Positions 13,801-27,232 of a stretch of 64,000 bases of DNA are shown here, piece by piece. The position numbers and the translations under genes were made by a program. The notes under the pieces are model-generated. The model worked only from the letters and a program-made list of their open reading frames with translations, searched no databases and was not told the DNA's origin. The DNA is taken from assembly GCA_012932295.1 (NCBI GenBank), contig JAAONU010000004.1, positions 27,568,304-27,632,303 of the forward strand, given 5' to 3'. This stretch comes from Cyclina sinensis. Taxonomy: Eukaryota; Mollusca; Bivalvia; Venerida; Veneridae. The first letter of the stretch is position 1; each line of letters opens with the position of its first letter.

Positions 13801-14800
13801 GTTTTTCATTCGCTACTGTAATTTTTAATTCAAATTTGCAATAAATCAATAATTATCTCTATATGAGGTATTTCTATATTAATGTTTAGTGACATACGAT
13901 TTAATATTAAATATACTGATGAAAGGCAATTCATATTTTTCGACTAGCTTTTATACTATCCTAACAATACGTAACATTTTAGATAAAAACTACAAAACTT
14001 TTTTTTCCTTTCAATCAACAATATCGCTGGTCGTACAGCAGCAACTAAATTGATAACAATTATCAAACAGTTTCGTTTAAACTTTCAGATACTAATATTT
14101 TTTATAATTATACTGAATAGTTATTCCTAAAATCTTAATTCAAATGTATAAAACTTTGTATGATATTAATTTGTTTAATCTCCAGAACTCCGTTTTGCCT
14201 TACATGTGTATCAGCCAAGGGAACAAGGTGTATCCTCGGTGTGTATGTCCGTAAAGTCTGGATCGCGCAACTAAACAAATATCGAAACCAGCTGGATTGT
14301 ATATGAACTAATTTCGTATATGTTTATGACCGTTCCTCTGTCTTTACGTCTGAATACATGAATGTTCACCTAACTGCGTATTTACTGATAGCTTGAAGAA
14401 AACATTATATATAAAAGAAACGAAATTACTCTTTATCTTTTATATTTCCTGCACGTCTGCTCATCCGGAAAAAATTTGAAGTATGATAAGTTGCTTTGGA
14501 AATGAATCTGTTAAACTATTTCTGTAGTTTACATTTCCCTTGTAGTTAACATTTCCCTAGTACCCAAAGGAGTGGAATATCAATGAGTCAAACTTATTTT
14601 CCAGATGCCTTGCTATCTTGTCTGACCAAATCAGACTCAGTGTTGAAGAGAAGCGTAAGACCTTAAGTTAAGCATTGATACTTCTCATGATGAAAGAACT
14701 TGCAGTAAAAGGTCGACTTAATTACAGTTAAAGTTTTGTATTTAAAAGGGTTATCGATCCAGATCTTGCAAATGAGGAAAGAAAATGACTAATGACTGAA
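10886..14800 (+). repeat. Segment B of a diverged segmental duplication (with ~200-7060)
   Basis: Blocks of segment A recur here in the same order and orientation. A 212 pairs with B 10886 (AGTAAACTGAGACG), and A 750 with B 11355 (26 identical bases). A about 3309 pairs with B about 12120, A about 6620 with B about 14270 (ATATCGAAACCA), and A 6872 with B 14581. The offset falls from about 10.6 kb to 7.7 kb because A has gained insertions. No coding block stands out as preferentially conserved. Boundaries are approximate. Confidence 0.6.
12328..12556. mobile_element. Foldback element with ~23-bp terminal inverted repeats
   Basis: Left arm 12331-12353 and right arm 12531-12553 are inverted complements at 22 of 23 positions (core GGTGACATGCACAACTC). 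The complementarity continues inward, less perfectly, through TTTTTAAA and ACTTCT. The interior has nested ATCTCGTT, AACGAGAT and ATCACGAGAT repeats that also fold. There is no coding capacity apart from a fortuitous ORF, so this is a MITE-like element inserted in segment B. Confidence 0.75.
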
Positions 14801-17439
14801 ATTTAGAATGTTCTTTTTTAGAACTATTATAGAGTTTGTTTTAACAGTTTTATAGTTTATGGTTTTATTTTCATGTTCTTTTATGTCTTTTTTGTGCGCG
14901 GTGTTCTTTTCTATGTCATAAACCGACGGAATTATTTGAGAGGTTTACAAAACTTAAATATAAAATTATCGGAAATATAAATTGTACACTCAGAGTTAAA
15001 ACATTTTTTTTTTCTGAAGAGAAAAACACTTAATTAAAAAGTCGCTGATTTATGAAATCAAATACAAATCTTTAGAAAGAAACAATGAAGTCTTTTTCAT
15101 ACCTGCATCTCCAATTTCACAGTTAGTAAAAAATAACTGTTTTCAAATCATTTCGTTATTTTTAAGCGATTGAATAACGATACTTTCTGGTCTGAATCAG
15201 AAAGCTCTTTGTCAAAGATGAACAAATTTACAATTTCTCTCTTTTATTACTATAGTTATACTACCGAGGAGGTTTCACGACACTAACAAATTATTTTAAA
15301 ATATTGCTTAAAAAGGTTAACCACTTTCGACCGCTTTACATAATATCGGAATCAGCATTGTTCAAAGTTGTACAAACGATGGCTTTCAGAAACTTTATTG
15401 TAAATATTTACCGGAAGCGAGGAATCTTCTCAATCAATTACATTTCCATCTCTGTAATTCTGCATTTGCTTTAATGTTTCCCGAGAATAAAAACTAAATA
15501 ATTCTGCGAATCATCAAAAAAAATATTGTTATGCTTTTGGGAGCAATTATCAAAACTATAAAGTGTTGTTAATTTCATAATGTTGAATAATGGTACATCT
15601 AAGAATAGCAAAGCAAAACAACAGATTATGTACAACATGAAAAAATCTGCAAAAGCAGGCATAACATAACATGAATTCAAGCAGGTCAACTACAGTATTG
15701 ATTGATTCGATTCTTCTTCTCAGAGAAAAAGTCAAATATTTTTATCATAGTGACATGTACAATCATTTTACACAGTTATTAACAAGAAATAATTATATTC
15801 AGCAATTTGGACCCGGCCAAATGGGCCTATTAGTCAGTGTAGTGCATTCATATTAAGGATACAATTAAAAGAACAGATACGGCGAGCGCATCCAAGAAAT
15901 CGAGGCACAAGCATGTCGGCAGACGACATGAACTCTTGGTAGCACACAGAAAATGTAGCGATTCAGTGTACCAAAGTTATACCTCGTGATAGAATATTTA
16001 CAATACTTAGCAAACAACATTGCTCGATAACTCCATACAACGCAACTAAATCTTCAGCCATGAATTCATGTAGTAAATACGCATGCCAATTGCATATACA
16101 TGTTTACATGAAGCAGTTTCATTAATTAGTAAAGGTACCGAAAATTCGCTATATATTAGTACATGTTACAGCACTACGGAATCAAATGTAGAAGTCAAGC
16201 ATGTGTGTTGTAAAAAATAATTCTTCGTCTCAGAAATGCAGCCACAAGGATCTTGGAAAATCGTCGATGAGTATCAGTCACATATTGAAGTTTTTTTAGT
16301 GTCGTTTATATTAGCATGATTGTCACTTTGTCATAAACTCACTGAAATATCTAGCTCTAATATCATTATAACGAATACATTTCATGGCAAAATGTGTCTA
16401 ATCCGGCCAATGTGATTATGACTTTCAAAATGTATAACGCTTAGAAAAAATGACAATAGATTGAGTTTAATTTGTCAATATCATTTGATGAAGTTGACAC
16501 TTCAATCTTTAAATCCTTAGATAAATGAATCTCATCTTAATTAATTCTACTTATATATGTTGGCTAATTACTCTCTGTAGTTAGATTAATATTCGACTTG
16601 CATATCACTAAAAGAGTCTACGTCTGCTAATTGTAAACTATCCTTTTGGACTAAATTAGTTTCAATGTCATAAAACCTAATTCTAACAGTGGCAAGCCTT
16701 GTTTCCTGCCAATACTGAGAAATACCTTGTATTAACGAAGCTTGCTAAATTTACACAAATAGGTCATTTTGCTGTGTTAAGTTTTCCACTTTGATAAGAA
16801 AATAGTGCATTAAATTCATGTAGTATTACGTATAACTTTCTTTCTTTTTAACTTTTATTATTTTTGATATGTTGTTTACACAGTACATGTTGGAATACTG
16901 GGTATTATATACTACATCGAAAGATAAAACCATATTGTGTCTTTGTTTAAAAATGAGAAAATGAATGAACATTTAGTATTTGTAAATCCAATGAAAAACT
17001 AAATAATCAATTGAAATAAAAAAAGATCAATTCATTAAAACTTTGTACATACTCTGTGGGTGAAAAACGCTGGATGCACAAAAACGGTTAAAGATGAAAT
17101 TATCACAAAGAGATGGAAACATGGTTATCATTTAGTTTAATCATATTTGTTGTTACGGTTTTAAGATATCAGTTATAATCTTGTTACGGAATTTGATGAC
17201 CTGTTATTTTTCAAGATATACGTATTTTATTACGGAAAATTAACAGTTATGTTTTTATTAAAAATGCAACAGCGCAGACGTAAAATCTGGAATAAATCAA
17301 ATACCTGCTTACTTTAATCATCCTAAACGGAATCATGTTTTACAAGCAGTTATTATCTTAAACATGAACATTCAAAGATGTAATACTGCGTAACAAAAAT
17401 ATGTTTTAAACTATAATATGGTTCAAACAAATGAGATAA
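14801..17439. other. AT-rich tract without a recognisable gene
   Basis: Short ORFs of 60-72 codons near 15471-15856 lack domains or splice context. I see no repeat structure or RNA gene. Confidence 0.4.
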
Positions 17440-17910
17440 ATACCTTATTGAAAAGCAGCAAGTATGTCCAATCCAAATGAATAGTTCTCTTGTCAGATGT
17501 CAAAGAGTATATGTCTAGCAGTATCACAATGGATATCGATACAAAGAATGATGCGTAGTTGAGGTCCAGCAGAATGTTTATCATTCACATGTCTGATAAA
17601 TAACACTAAAAGGTATTTTTGATTTATTAAAACTACTTTTAAAAAAATGTTTGCATGTAAGGTATATTTACTCATGACAATATTTTTTTTATTTTTTACT
17701 TTTTATATTTGTTTATTTCTTATTTATTTATTTTTTAAAGTATAAAACATGCTCAAAATATATATATAAATATGTTTTAAGATCTGTGAAAGCTAACTTA
17801 AAATATATGGTTTGAAAACTTATGAATTCCTATTCATTGAAGAAATTCTGTGTCATATGAAGTTCATGCTAGATTATTTATGTCTGACCAACAGACTAAA
17901 AATACATAGA
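17440..17910 (+). repeat. Segment C, third diverged copy of the duplicated tract
   Basis: 17455-17545 aligns with 735-830 (ACCTTATTG, TCCAATCC, TATATGTC, TATCGAT in order). 17836-17905 aligns with 9515-9580. Relative to segment A, about 8.7 kb is missing between the two anchors, so C is a deleted derivative. Confidence 0.45.
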
Positions 17911-19894
17911 ATCAACTCCAGTAGCACTGGTGTTGAACATTTTAATTATCTATGTCCCATCTTCAGACAAAAATAAAGAGAACGGCCAGACATTTTTTAG
18001 TGGTCACAGTTTATTTCAGGGAAAAGGTCTTAATACAACCTTGTATAAAGAAAAACAGAAATAAAATGCCGAAAAATAGACAATGCAAACAATTTCAAAC
18101 ATTTGTGGAATGTAAGATAAAACTTAAAGGTGTCAATTCACATTTTAAATTTTGCTGTAATTAACTATTCCTTCTGCCACTGCTGAAAGTTTAAGTGATA
18201 GGATGTTGCTACTTTTTTACAAAACAAAAGAAAAAGAAATATATGTCTTACTTTCCTTTACTTTTGGCCAAACCTGTACAGTCATGAATTTAATTGTGAG
18301 GTAATTTTTAAACTATCATTGCATTGCACGCGTACAAATTTGGTAAAAGCATTGGATTTTTTCAAATAGGTATTCCATTGAACATTGCTTTAAAAATGTA
18401 TATCTTATTTTTTCAAATGTATGTGAATTACAGCATGTCTGTATAAATAAAGGATTTGCATGGCACTGCTCTCTGCTGTTGCTTTCAAAGTCAAGTGACC
18501 AAATCAATTCGATTCTTGAAGACGCTTTTAAGTGTATTGTAGGCCTGTCCGGGAGTTTGTGTATTTTTACGACCGACAATGATATCACACTATGAGATTA
18601 GATCGATTTCTCAATTGATATAGATAAAACCTGTAATAGCCCAGAACAAATACAAGCCGTTGTAACATTCTGAACACCTCGGGCGACTTCAATAAGTCAC
18701 CTTGGAAATAATGTGGTAGGCGCCATATTGGACTATTTTATGATACAAGTGGTGTCTGCTATATTGAAATAATCTTTTTAGCCTCTACATGTTTATACTT
18801 TAAATAAACATTTATTTTCATTTTTTTCTAATGCATAAAACAAACACTGCTTCAGTTCTGCCATGTTTGTTAATATTTTTATTAAAGCCGGAGCGAATTG
18901 CCATTTGGTGTATTCATACACTTACATACGAGGTATTTATACGAGAAAAAAGGTCGAGTTGTTACGATTGCCATTGTAAAGGCCCCTTCTAAAGAATAGT
19001 TTCAGGGAGTTACTTTCCATCGTTCAGCTAAAACAACCATGAGCGGATGTGCCAACGAAAAGAATACACTTTGTGTTTTAAAAGACTGATTTATATTAAA
19101 TCAAAACCTTTACAGACAATATCTATTGAACTACAACTTGATTTAGTAGAAATCTGAGTTCAAATAATTTATCATTTTACAATACGAGTTACGCACTGTT
19201 ATTGTTATAGTATAAGTAAAACAGAAAATTAAACTACATTGTATTTCAAAATAATCCTGCTGAAGCTATATTAAGTCCTTTGCTACACCACGGCTATTTA
19301 AATGCATTCTCCATTACTTGCCATACTGATCTTTTTCATTGTTCTTATTGTATTTATACATTTTAATTTGTTACATTGTCCAGACAAGACGGTGAAAGAA
19401 AACTTGATAGACGTAACGCCACCAAGTGTCCGTTTTGACAAAATTAGTGATTGCAAAAGACCAGCTGTTACCACTTGCGCCTTTCAGAGACAACACTCCT
19501 TAAGGCTAAATTTATAAAAGCTCGGTAGCAGGCGGGTGAGTTATACTTCCAAACAAAAAATGAAAGTATAGTTTGTAACAGTGGCTCTTTTAAGACCAAA
19601 CGCAAAAGGATAACCAAGCCTGATCAAGTTGAAAGAGATCTCAATGATGACCTTAACAGTTTCAGAAAGAGAACGCACCGCCGGTGAGGGATTTCGGATT
19701 TTCTCTATTCTTGAAAAGTAAATGGTCATTTAAGCGCAGAATTAGGTTTTAAGTTGTCCGAAATTACAGGAAAAATGTTACGCATCAAAAGTCGCAATAC
19801 GATTTTATTCTGTGAGCTTCTGACAAAATTCTTCTTTGATTTTAAGACTTTGTTGTCGCTGGGTTCTTTGAAATGTTTATTCGGGAAAACACAA
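17911..19894. other. AT-rich tract without a recognisable gene
   Basis: ORFs near 17952, 18316, 19302 and 19541 (62-90 codons) have no recognisable domain. Nothing else is identified. Confidence 0.4.
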
Positions 19895-20076
19895 GCTGTT
19901 TAAGTAGTGGATTTCCAGCATCCCTTAGAAGGACCCGTACTGGACTCCCATCCTCCTAACTGCAAACATTCTTACATAAAAGGACATATTCTTTAACAGA
20001 CTCGAGCAAATGACGTTTAGCGGGTGAGAGGATTAGTTAGACTTCAAGTCAGCGACTTTAACCACTCGAGCACATC
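19895..20076 (-). mobile_element. tRNA-derived SINE (tRNA-Ser-like head), decayed
   Basis: On the minus strand the sequence begins GCTCGAGTGGTTAAAGTCGC, then TGACTTGAAGTC. This is a good A-box region and anticodon arm of a serine-type tRNA. A weak B-box follows, then a non-tRNA body (AGGAGGATGGGAGTCCAGTA, then a GGGTCC block). The organisation matches tRNA-Ser-headed SINEs common in bivalves. The head no longer folds as a functional tRNA, so I do not call a tRNA gene. Confidence 0.5.
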
Positions 20077-22484
20077 AACACAAGTACATGTTTATAAGTG
20101 TTTCTGTCTTAACTGATTTATTTCAACATTATGTTTCTTTCGTCTATGTAGAACCTACAACCAGATTTCATTTCCGACTCTACTTTTATTTTCACCTCAA
20201 AGTCTAGACAGTAAACTATTTTCACCTACCACTTCCAAGGGAACTCCTCATATAAAGTGTTTTTGGTAATATTTTCTATTTATAGCTGAGTTTTCTAATT
20301 CCAATTACATGCACTCCTCATTGAACTAGACTATGTCATATATGCGGTAGTCAACACGAAGAGCTAAGCATAATTATGATTTCAGATGTTTTTGTCAGCA
20401 TCTTTCGTTGTTTAAGTGAAGTTGGAAGATGTTAGTCAATATCACACAAAATGTCATTAAAATGTCAGTAGTTGACTTCGAAGAGAATCAATGATCCATA
20501 TAATATTTCTGCAATCGTATACCTTTGATGCTACTGCAATGACAGTTTTAGTAACATTTTCATTTTTTTTCCTACATTTTTATACGTATTTGATATCAGA
20601 AAAACTAAAACAATTGTTATAGTTCTTTATCAATACTACAAGACATTAAGCAAATTAAATTTTAAATCTTGAGTTACACGCCTTCTTTGTGTGATCCTTA
20701 AGATTTTGAAGTCACTAAAGGTAAAGATATTTAAAATAAACTTAACATTTCAATAATTTATTACGAGTAATAATAATATAAGTATTTCTTTGATAGAACA
20801 CATGAATATAATTACTGAAATCATAGTTTATTTGATCGTAATGAAGTAAAGAGAAACACTGTTGTAACTGTATTTACAATTATTTGCGCGGTGAGTTCAT
20901 GCACACAACCTTTCTAGTAGGAAGATTTTCACTGACAAATCAGTTTATGGAAAAGGTTAAGGAAAATATCTAAAAGATACCAAGATCCTAAATAAAGACA
21001 GAAAAAGAAATAAGACTGACGGCAAACATATGTTTATTAGAGAATTCTTCAACAAGTTCAACTTAAAAGTACATAGTTAGTACTAAATAAATATTACAAA
21101 TGTATCATTATTTCAGACACTAATACATTGCTTTTGGCAGTGTAGCAAGTGTAAGCAGTCAGACACATTCTATTTATTCTTTTCTGTTATATAATCATGT
21201 TAAATTCATACACGAAAAAACAAACCAAACGAATACTTCCGCAGTCCAGAAATGGTTAATTATCATAAAATACTATGATATCTGCTTTCATTTCGCTCAA
21301 TTTGAAATATCAACAATTTAGTTAATTCAGATATTCTTTTTTTCCACACTTAAAATTTAAAGAAAATGGGAAATGGAAATATTCATAAAGACATTAGTTT
21401 CGATCTTTTACAAAGAAATATGATATACATATATATGTAGTTTGCTATCTACCGACTTTGTACGCTTTAAGAACTGCTTAGCGAAAATTGTACGCTCTGT
21501 TTTTGCTCGAAACTGTAATACATTCATGTTATATAAAATATCAATATCTGAATATGATTTTTAAGGCGGTTTTGACGACGCCGAGGTACGTATCATTTGT
21601 ATTGGCTTTCTCTTGAAAATATCACGATTGATAAGAATAAATGTGATTGTCATATAAAACTGTGCAACAAGTACACATAAGCCAGACTTGTGTTTTCATC
21701 AATCAAACAATCTTATTGTTTCAGACGTTTGGTGTCTACCGAATTATATTTACCAATTTTGATAATAGTGTGAAGCCGTGGTGTCTCTGCACTTGTCGAC
21801 AATTGTTCAAATTAGTAAAGGCTTTCTAAACAACATTTTAGTCTGTAGATGAGGACGTTTTACTTTCACGAGTTTTAATCAGAAAATCAAATGCAATATT
21901 AAATTGCAATAAATAAAGTCGATAACAAAAATCATTATTTTTAAATTTTGACATGTTTGATTAAACAGTTTTATTTTAATACATCAACAATAATACATCA
22001 ACAATAAAATAAAACTCTCTTGGTTTTTACAATGTGACTTAACATGTTACGTTAATCACTTTTTTCTGTATAGAATTGTCATAAACAATTTGTATATTAA
22101 CATAAAGAAAATAAGGTGGGCATTGATAGATATTTGCAACACTCAAAACATTGATCACATGTCTATATAGCGTTACTGTTTTCCATAACTGTTACATATT
22201 TATCCGACTTGATAATATGGAGTGAAAAAAGTATATACTTCACAAGAAAAAAATAGCACATCGACATTTTGAAAATAACCCTTAACTGAGAATCTGATTC
22301 ATAATAAGGCATGTTCGAAATTTTCAAATTACACTTAACAAAAAAGTTGTAACAAATATCAAACAGAAACTCAAATTAATGATAAATAACTTGGTTCTTT
22401 TCAACAGAATAATAACTTTGTCTTCCACTTTGATGACAGTCATCTTTACCCATTAATTCCTGTCGTCCACAAAATTAGACATAG
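20077..22484. other. AT-rich tract without a recognisable gene
   Basis: No supported gene, RNA or repeat is seen. The small ORF at 21647 is not convincing. Confidence 0.4.
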
Positions 22485-22540
22485 GCAAACAGTGCAGACC
22501 CAGCAATTTGCGGCGTCTGATCAGGGTCTACACTGTTTGC
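22485..22540. repeat. Short hairpin repeat (MITE-like)
   Basis: Arms 22485-22501 (GCAAACAGTGCAGACCC) and 22524-22540 are inverted complements at 16 of 17 positions. They enclose a loop containing GCGGCGTCTGATCA. This motif combination is familiar as an abundant short inverted repeat in bivalve genomes, which I recall but cannot check here. Confidence 0.55.
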
Positions 22541-25293
22541 ATGAAGCATTTTCTTCCCTTAATAGAATATTGAAAATTATAGCAGAAACCCTTTTAATTG
22601 AAAATGGACTCGTTCAACTAACAAGGATGGCATAAGCCATTAGTCATAAATAGGTTAAACTCAATCTAGACAACATTATCGTTTTGGCAGTGAGAAGTAC
22701 TTTAGGAATATCAGTTAATCTAAGGTTGGTGTTTAACTTGAAGTGAATACAAATGAGTGTCCACAAGCCTTTGAAATGTACGGTTGTCATTATAGATGAT
22801 TTAATTATCATAGGAATAACTATATTACTGTATAACACAGGACATGTGTGCAATCTACTAAGTGAACTCAGATATAGCAAACACATGCGTGTATGATCTA
22901 AGTTATATTTGTCAATCAGCCAGTTGTAGATCTACGTTTGAAAAATTAGTTGCACATTTAGTCATTTATGCTCTAGTAATGTATGCGGTGGTCAAATCTA
23001 TTTCAGATTAGGTTCGAGCTTTTTCAGTCATTGAATTTGTCAAACTGGTACAAATAGCAACATTTCAACCAAAATGTACTGCAGTCACCTGAAATGACAT
23101 CTGAATGGCGAAATGTAAAAAGCAAGCTCTAATAATGGTTAACTATGTAAAGTTTTTTATATAAAAATGCTGCCAAGAACTGACTGAAGCAACTAAAAGA
23201 CAGTGCCTAGCTATAAGGTTTGACCCATGCTAATCTACATTCAATTTTTATCTGACAAAACATGTCCGTAACAAAAGGAAGATTATTAATATCATTTGGT
23301 TTGCTTTCCTTGCATATGGAAATGACAAAATATTTGTTCATTTACAGATAAAACAAGAACTTCTTGTTGATTTATCTGCCATGACACACCCACATTTAAT
23401 GTAATTTAAGCATAAAATCTTTATGCAATGCTCGGCAGTCAAACATAAAAGTGTTTATGTGATATCCTTATGAAACCACCCAATGATGAATTTTCGTTAC
23501 CACTTCAGATGATCTTTAAAGCATAACTTTTCTTTTGATATAAAAACTGGTTCACAGATCGTGATAGCCATATCTTAAACCCCATATGAAAAAACTTATA
23601 AAGCCACAATGAAGTTGAATTTATTTTTACTACCGTTTTGACATGACAAAACATATGTTCAGTGGAAGATATTTTATGTAGTTACTGATAGCCGGAAAAG
23701 GCACTCTTTCTAGTTGTAAAAGGTATTTTCTCTTGAAACAGCCATGTTATTAAGGAAAAATACATTTTAATAAGTATATTAATGTCAATATACCTAATTT
23801 TTATTGATCAAATTAAATTGTGCGCTTCAATAGACCTTAATTATACGGCAACTGGGCATGGAAAAAATCTGTTGGTTTAGCTTAGTTTAAAACTTCCACT
23901 GTTTCCTGAAATAAAAGAAAGACTGACAACTTTTTTGTCACTGTTCATGACATACCATCAGAATTTGCAGACGAACAAATTAAGGTTATTTTGTTGCGCG
24001 AGGATTGACATATTTTTTGAACAGGCGCAAAGAAAATTGTTTAGTTTTGATTGATATGTAAACCTCAGTTTATACACAAGTCTAGCAGAAAGAAAGTGAA
24101 CATAACCGGGACAACAATATTAATCCATCAGCCCATATATATGTTTAAGATGACGAGCTTTGTTGTTGAGGCAATCTATGATCAATAATAATTTCATTTG
24201 GAAATGGTTCTCAAACCGTTTCATTTAAAGCAACAATTTGAAGACTTTTATCCCAATTCTCGCTATTACAGATACATTTCTTCTTTGTGCTAAATTCTCT
24301 ATGTTCTAAATGTGTTCATAGACTTTTTTTTATATTTTTGAAACTATGAGAACTGTATTTCAATGCTTTACCTTGGTTCTACTGTGTAATGGTTGCCTAT
24401 ATAAAAATACTAGTATATCTTCGGAAAAATAATCAAATTCAAACATAAAGTTTTTTTTTTTTGAAACTTTATTATTTTACCAATTAAAATGTATCGACTT
24501 AAATATTATACGGTAGTTTGGATTAATTTTAACTATGACTAAGAATATACACACAAGATATATCTTGAAGATTAAACATCAACCTTGCGATGATCCTAAA
24601 TATAAATGCAATAAAATGTTATTTAAGTAAATGACGACAGTTAAAACACTCATTAACCACTATTTTGCCCCAGGCATGTACTATAGCAATCAATATGAAA
24701 AAACTTTCTAAACGCAAATGCCGCTGATTTAAAGTTTTATAATGAAAAGTATCATGACAGTTTGCAAAACGTCTTTTTTTTCCGAAATTTCCAAATATGT
24801 TTTGCAAATCAGCATAAAAGTGCAAAAGAAAATAACACTTCTGCAAAACAAATACGTTGTTTGGTTTGTTATTGCATAATATTCATTTTGATTTAAACCA
24901 CCTCTCTATGTTATTCTCGTTTATTTGATGCTTCCCAGAGCGTGGGATAAAAGTAATTCCTCAAATGAGTACTTTCAATAATTTGAGACCAGGGGAAAAA
25001 ACTTGCGCGGAATACAAATGGGCTAGGGTTAAGTGTCCGCAATTTACGTTAGTGATGAAAAATTATTTGATTAACGTGGAAAAACAACTGAAATTACTGC
25101 TATGATGTATGACCAAAACTGAAACAGAAAGATAATTTGTTTTAGTATAATTATTCATATATCATGTTTAGTATAAATATTTCAGAATATTTTTCTTATA
25201 TCATTTCAAGTGTAATATTAAAAAACAAAATTCTCAAATCACGATAAATGTTATATTCTTATGAAATTTTCAGTGTCAGTATTGACTTATATA
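22541..25293. other. AT-rich tract without a recognisable gene
   Basis: No gene or repeat is identified. Minus-strand ORFs at 22644 and 24619 (75-80 codons) show no domain. Confidence 0.4.
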
Positions 25294-25644
25294 ATTAGGA
25301 AATAGATTTTAAGTTTGAGTGATATACCGTCTGATATATCACGGTGTCGAGTTCATATGTGTAGTAATTTAATCACGAAGGCCGTAGGCCTGAGTGATTA
25401 AATAATTACGCATATGAACGAGAATCCGTGATATATACGACGGTAGATCACGAAAAGTTAAAAATCTATTTCCATTCTAACACGTACGTATATTTATAAG
25501 GGGTGCAAATGTGTGCACTATTTGACAGTGGCATTCGCAGTGACGTCAGCGGGCGCGCGCTTGTGTTCTGAGTGCTATATTGTATAATATATCACGCTCA
25601 ATTTCTTCTTTGTTTATTGTCGGCGAATTGCATATAGTGTTAGA
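25294..25644 (+). repeat. 351-bp hairpin/CRE repeat, copy 1
   Basis: The unit starts ATTAGGAAATAGATTTTAAG and has two parts. The first, about 200 bp, is a long inverted repeat. GTGATATACCG pairs with the CGGTAGATCAC side, GTTCATATG with CATATGAAC, and TTTAATCACGAAGGCC with GGCCTGAGTGATTAAA, with only a GTA loop at the apex. The second, about 150 bp, holds a perfect CRE palindrome (TGACGTCA, 25541-25548), a CG-rich GCGGGCGCGCGC block and a TTTATTGTCGGCGAATTG tail. It is directly abutted head-to-tail by copy 2. Confidence 0.9.
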
Positions 25645-25998
25645 ATTAGGAAATAGATTTTAAGTTTGAGTGATATACCGTCTGATATATCACGGTGTCG
25701 AGTTCAGATGCGTAGTAATTTAATCACGAAGGCCGTAGGCCTGAGTGATTAAATAATTACGCATATGAACGAGAAACCGTGATATATACGACGGTAGATC
25801 ACGAAAATGTTAAAATCTATTTCCATTCTAACACGTACGTATATTTATAAAGGACGTAAGTATGTGCACTATTTAACAGTGGCGTTCTCAGTGACGTCAG
25901 CGGGCGCGCGCTTGTATTCAGCGTGCTAAAACTGCCTGATATATAACGCTCAATTCCTTCTTTGTTTATTGTCGGCAAATTGCGGATAGTGTTAGAAT
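25645..25998 (+). repeat. 351-bp hairpin/CRE repeat, copy 2
   Basis: The same unit in direct tandem with copy 1, with a repeat spacing of 351 bases and only scattered differences. The CRE is at 25892-25899. The end (GTGTTAGAAT) leads into unrelated AT-rich sequence. Confidence 0.9.
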
Positions 25999-26560
25999 GT
26001 TAAATAAATTTTCTATTAGTAACTGAAATACCATGAAAGACCTGTGCTACAGAAAATCTTAACAAATCTGTAGATAGCAAAATTATAACATTTTACAGAG
26101 CAAGGGAGAAAAGCCGTTATATTTAGATCAATTTGTTTCCCTAGTGAGTTCTGCGTAGGTTTGGCGCGATAAATAGATATTATAGTCCGGACTGCCTTTT
26201 TTGTTGCCAAGGCAGGCTGCATCAGGCTGTGAGTACCTCCTTGCTGATGCCTTCGCCAATTTATCAGCACTCACTTTCAACGGAAACACCCTCGACGTCT
26301 TTCGTCGAAATAATAGACACCCTAGCATCCTGACGACCGTAACCTTATTATTGTAACCACTGAAGTAGGTTTCAGTATTTCAAGACTGTATAGGCTTTTC
26401 ATACTTAAATAAACAACCAAAATTTGGCAAAATAACAGGATTTTGTTTACATATTAATGAAAATAATCAACCAAATTCTACAAACACATATCTTAAACGA
26501 CAAATATCTGCAAGATTTTATAACCAGATAGTGAGAAAAAGATATCTATTTAAAATTAAA
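25999..26560. other. Spacer between repeat copies, GC-richer in the middle
   Basis: 26130-26340 is less AT-rich than its surroundings and carries two overlapping minus-strand ORFs (66 and 84 codons). Neither has a recognisable domain. It may be a remnant of an unidentified element. Confidence 0.35.
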
Positions 26561-26880
26561 ATCAGATAACTGAATGGCAAAGTAAACGTTCTTATAATAG
26601 ATTTCCTGTAACGTTCAAAATCAGATAACTGAATGGCAAAGTAAACGTTCTTATAATAGATTTTCTGTAACGTTCAAAATCAAATAACTGAATGGCAAAG
26701 AAAACGTTCTTATAATAGATTTTCTGTAACGTTAAAAATCAGATAACTGAATGGCCAAGTAAACGTTCTTATAATAGATTTCCTGTAACGTTCAAAATCA
26801 GATAACTGAATGGCCAAGTAAACGTTCTTATAATAGATTTCCTGTAACGTTCAAAATCAGATAACTGAATGGCCAAGTAA
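26561..26880 (+). repeat. 59-bp tandem array (~5.4 copies)
   Basis: ATCAGATAACTGAATGGC recurs at 26561, 26620, 26679 (one base changed), 26738, 26797 and 26856, an exact 59-base period. The rest of the unit reads AAGTAAACGTTCTTATAATA then GATTTCCTGTAACGTTCAAA. The last unit is interrupted after AAGTAA by the insertion starting at 26881. Its missing remainder is found at 27598. Confidence 0.95.
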
Positions 26881-27011
26881 ATAGAGGATATTCAAGTTTT
26901 TTCTCGTGGTATGAAAATTATCATATTTCACTCGTGGCTATCGCCACTCGTGAAATATTTATTTTCATACCACTCGATGAAAATAAATCCCGTATTTATA
27001 GAAAAAACTTG
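26881..27011. mobile_element. Palindromic foldback element (copy 1 of the AGAGGATAT family)
   Basis: The element is almost wholly self-complementary. TTCAAGTTTTTTCT pairs with AGAAAAAACTTGAA, GTGGTATGAAAAT with ATTTTCATACCAC, and ATATTTCACTCGTGGC with GCCACTCGTGAAATAT. The start ATAGAGGATATT and the end GAATTTTCTGTTTA are shared with the element at 39263, although the arm sequences differ. It has no coding capacity. Confidence 0.75.
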
Positions 27012-27232
27012 AATTTTCTGTTTATTAAAATTTTTTCTCTTTTTCGACCTTAAGATTCGAAAGAATTCCCCTTTAATTTAGTGTATTGGCTGAATTTAGA
27101 AGAAAGTAGTCCGGCAAGACACCAGTGAAAATACGGAAAATATGTTTCACTGCAGTGAAAAATAAATTTTTACAGTGAAAATACGGAAAATGAAAATACG
27201 CAATTTATTTCCTCAATATTTATTTATTTCAT
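27012..27232. repeat. Body of composite insertion with GTGAAAATACGG repeats
   Basis: It contains two direct copies of CAGTGAAAATACGGAAAAT (27123 and 27173) and the 16-bp palindrome TTTCACTGCAGTGAAA (27145-27160). It lies inside the insertion that splits the 59-bp array. Confidence 0.5.

Noticed and set aside
20040..20076. Possible tRNA-Ser gene
   Set aside because: A-box and anticodon arm are convincing, but the T arm and acceptor stem do not pair and a SINE body follows.
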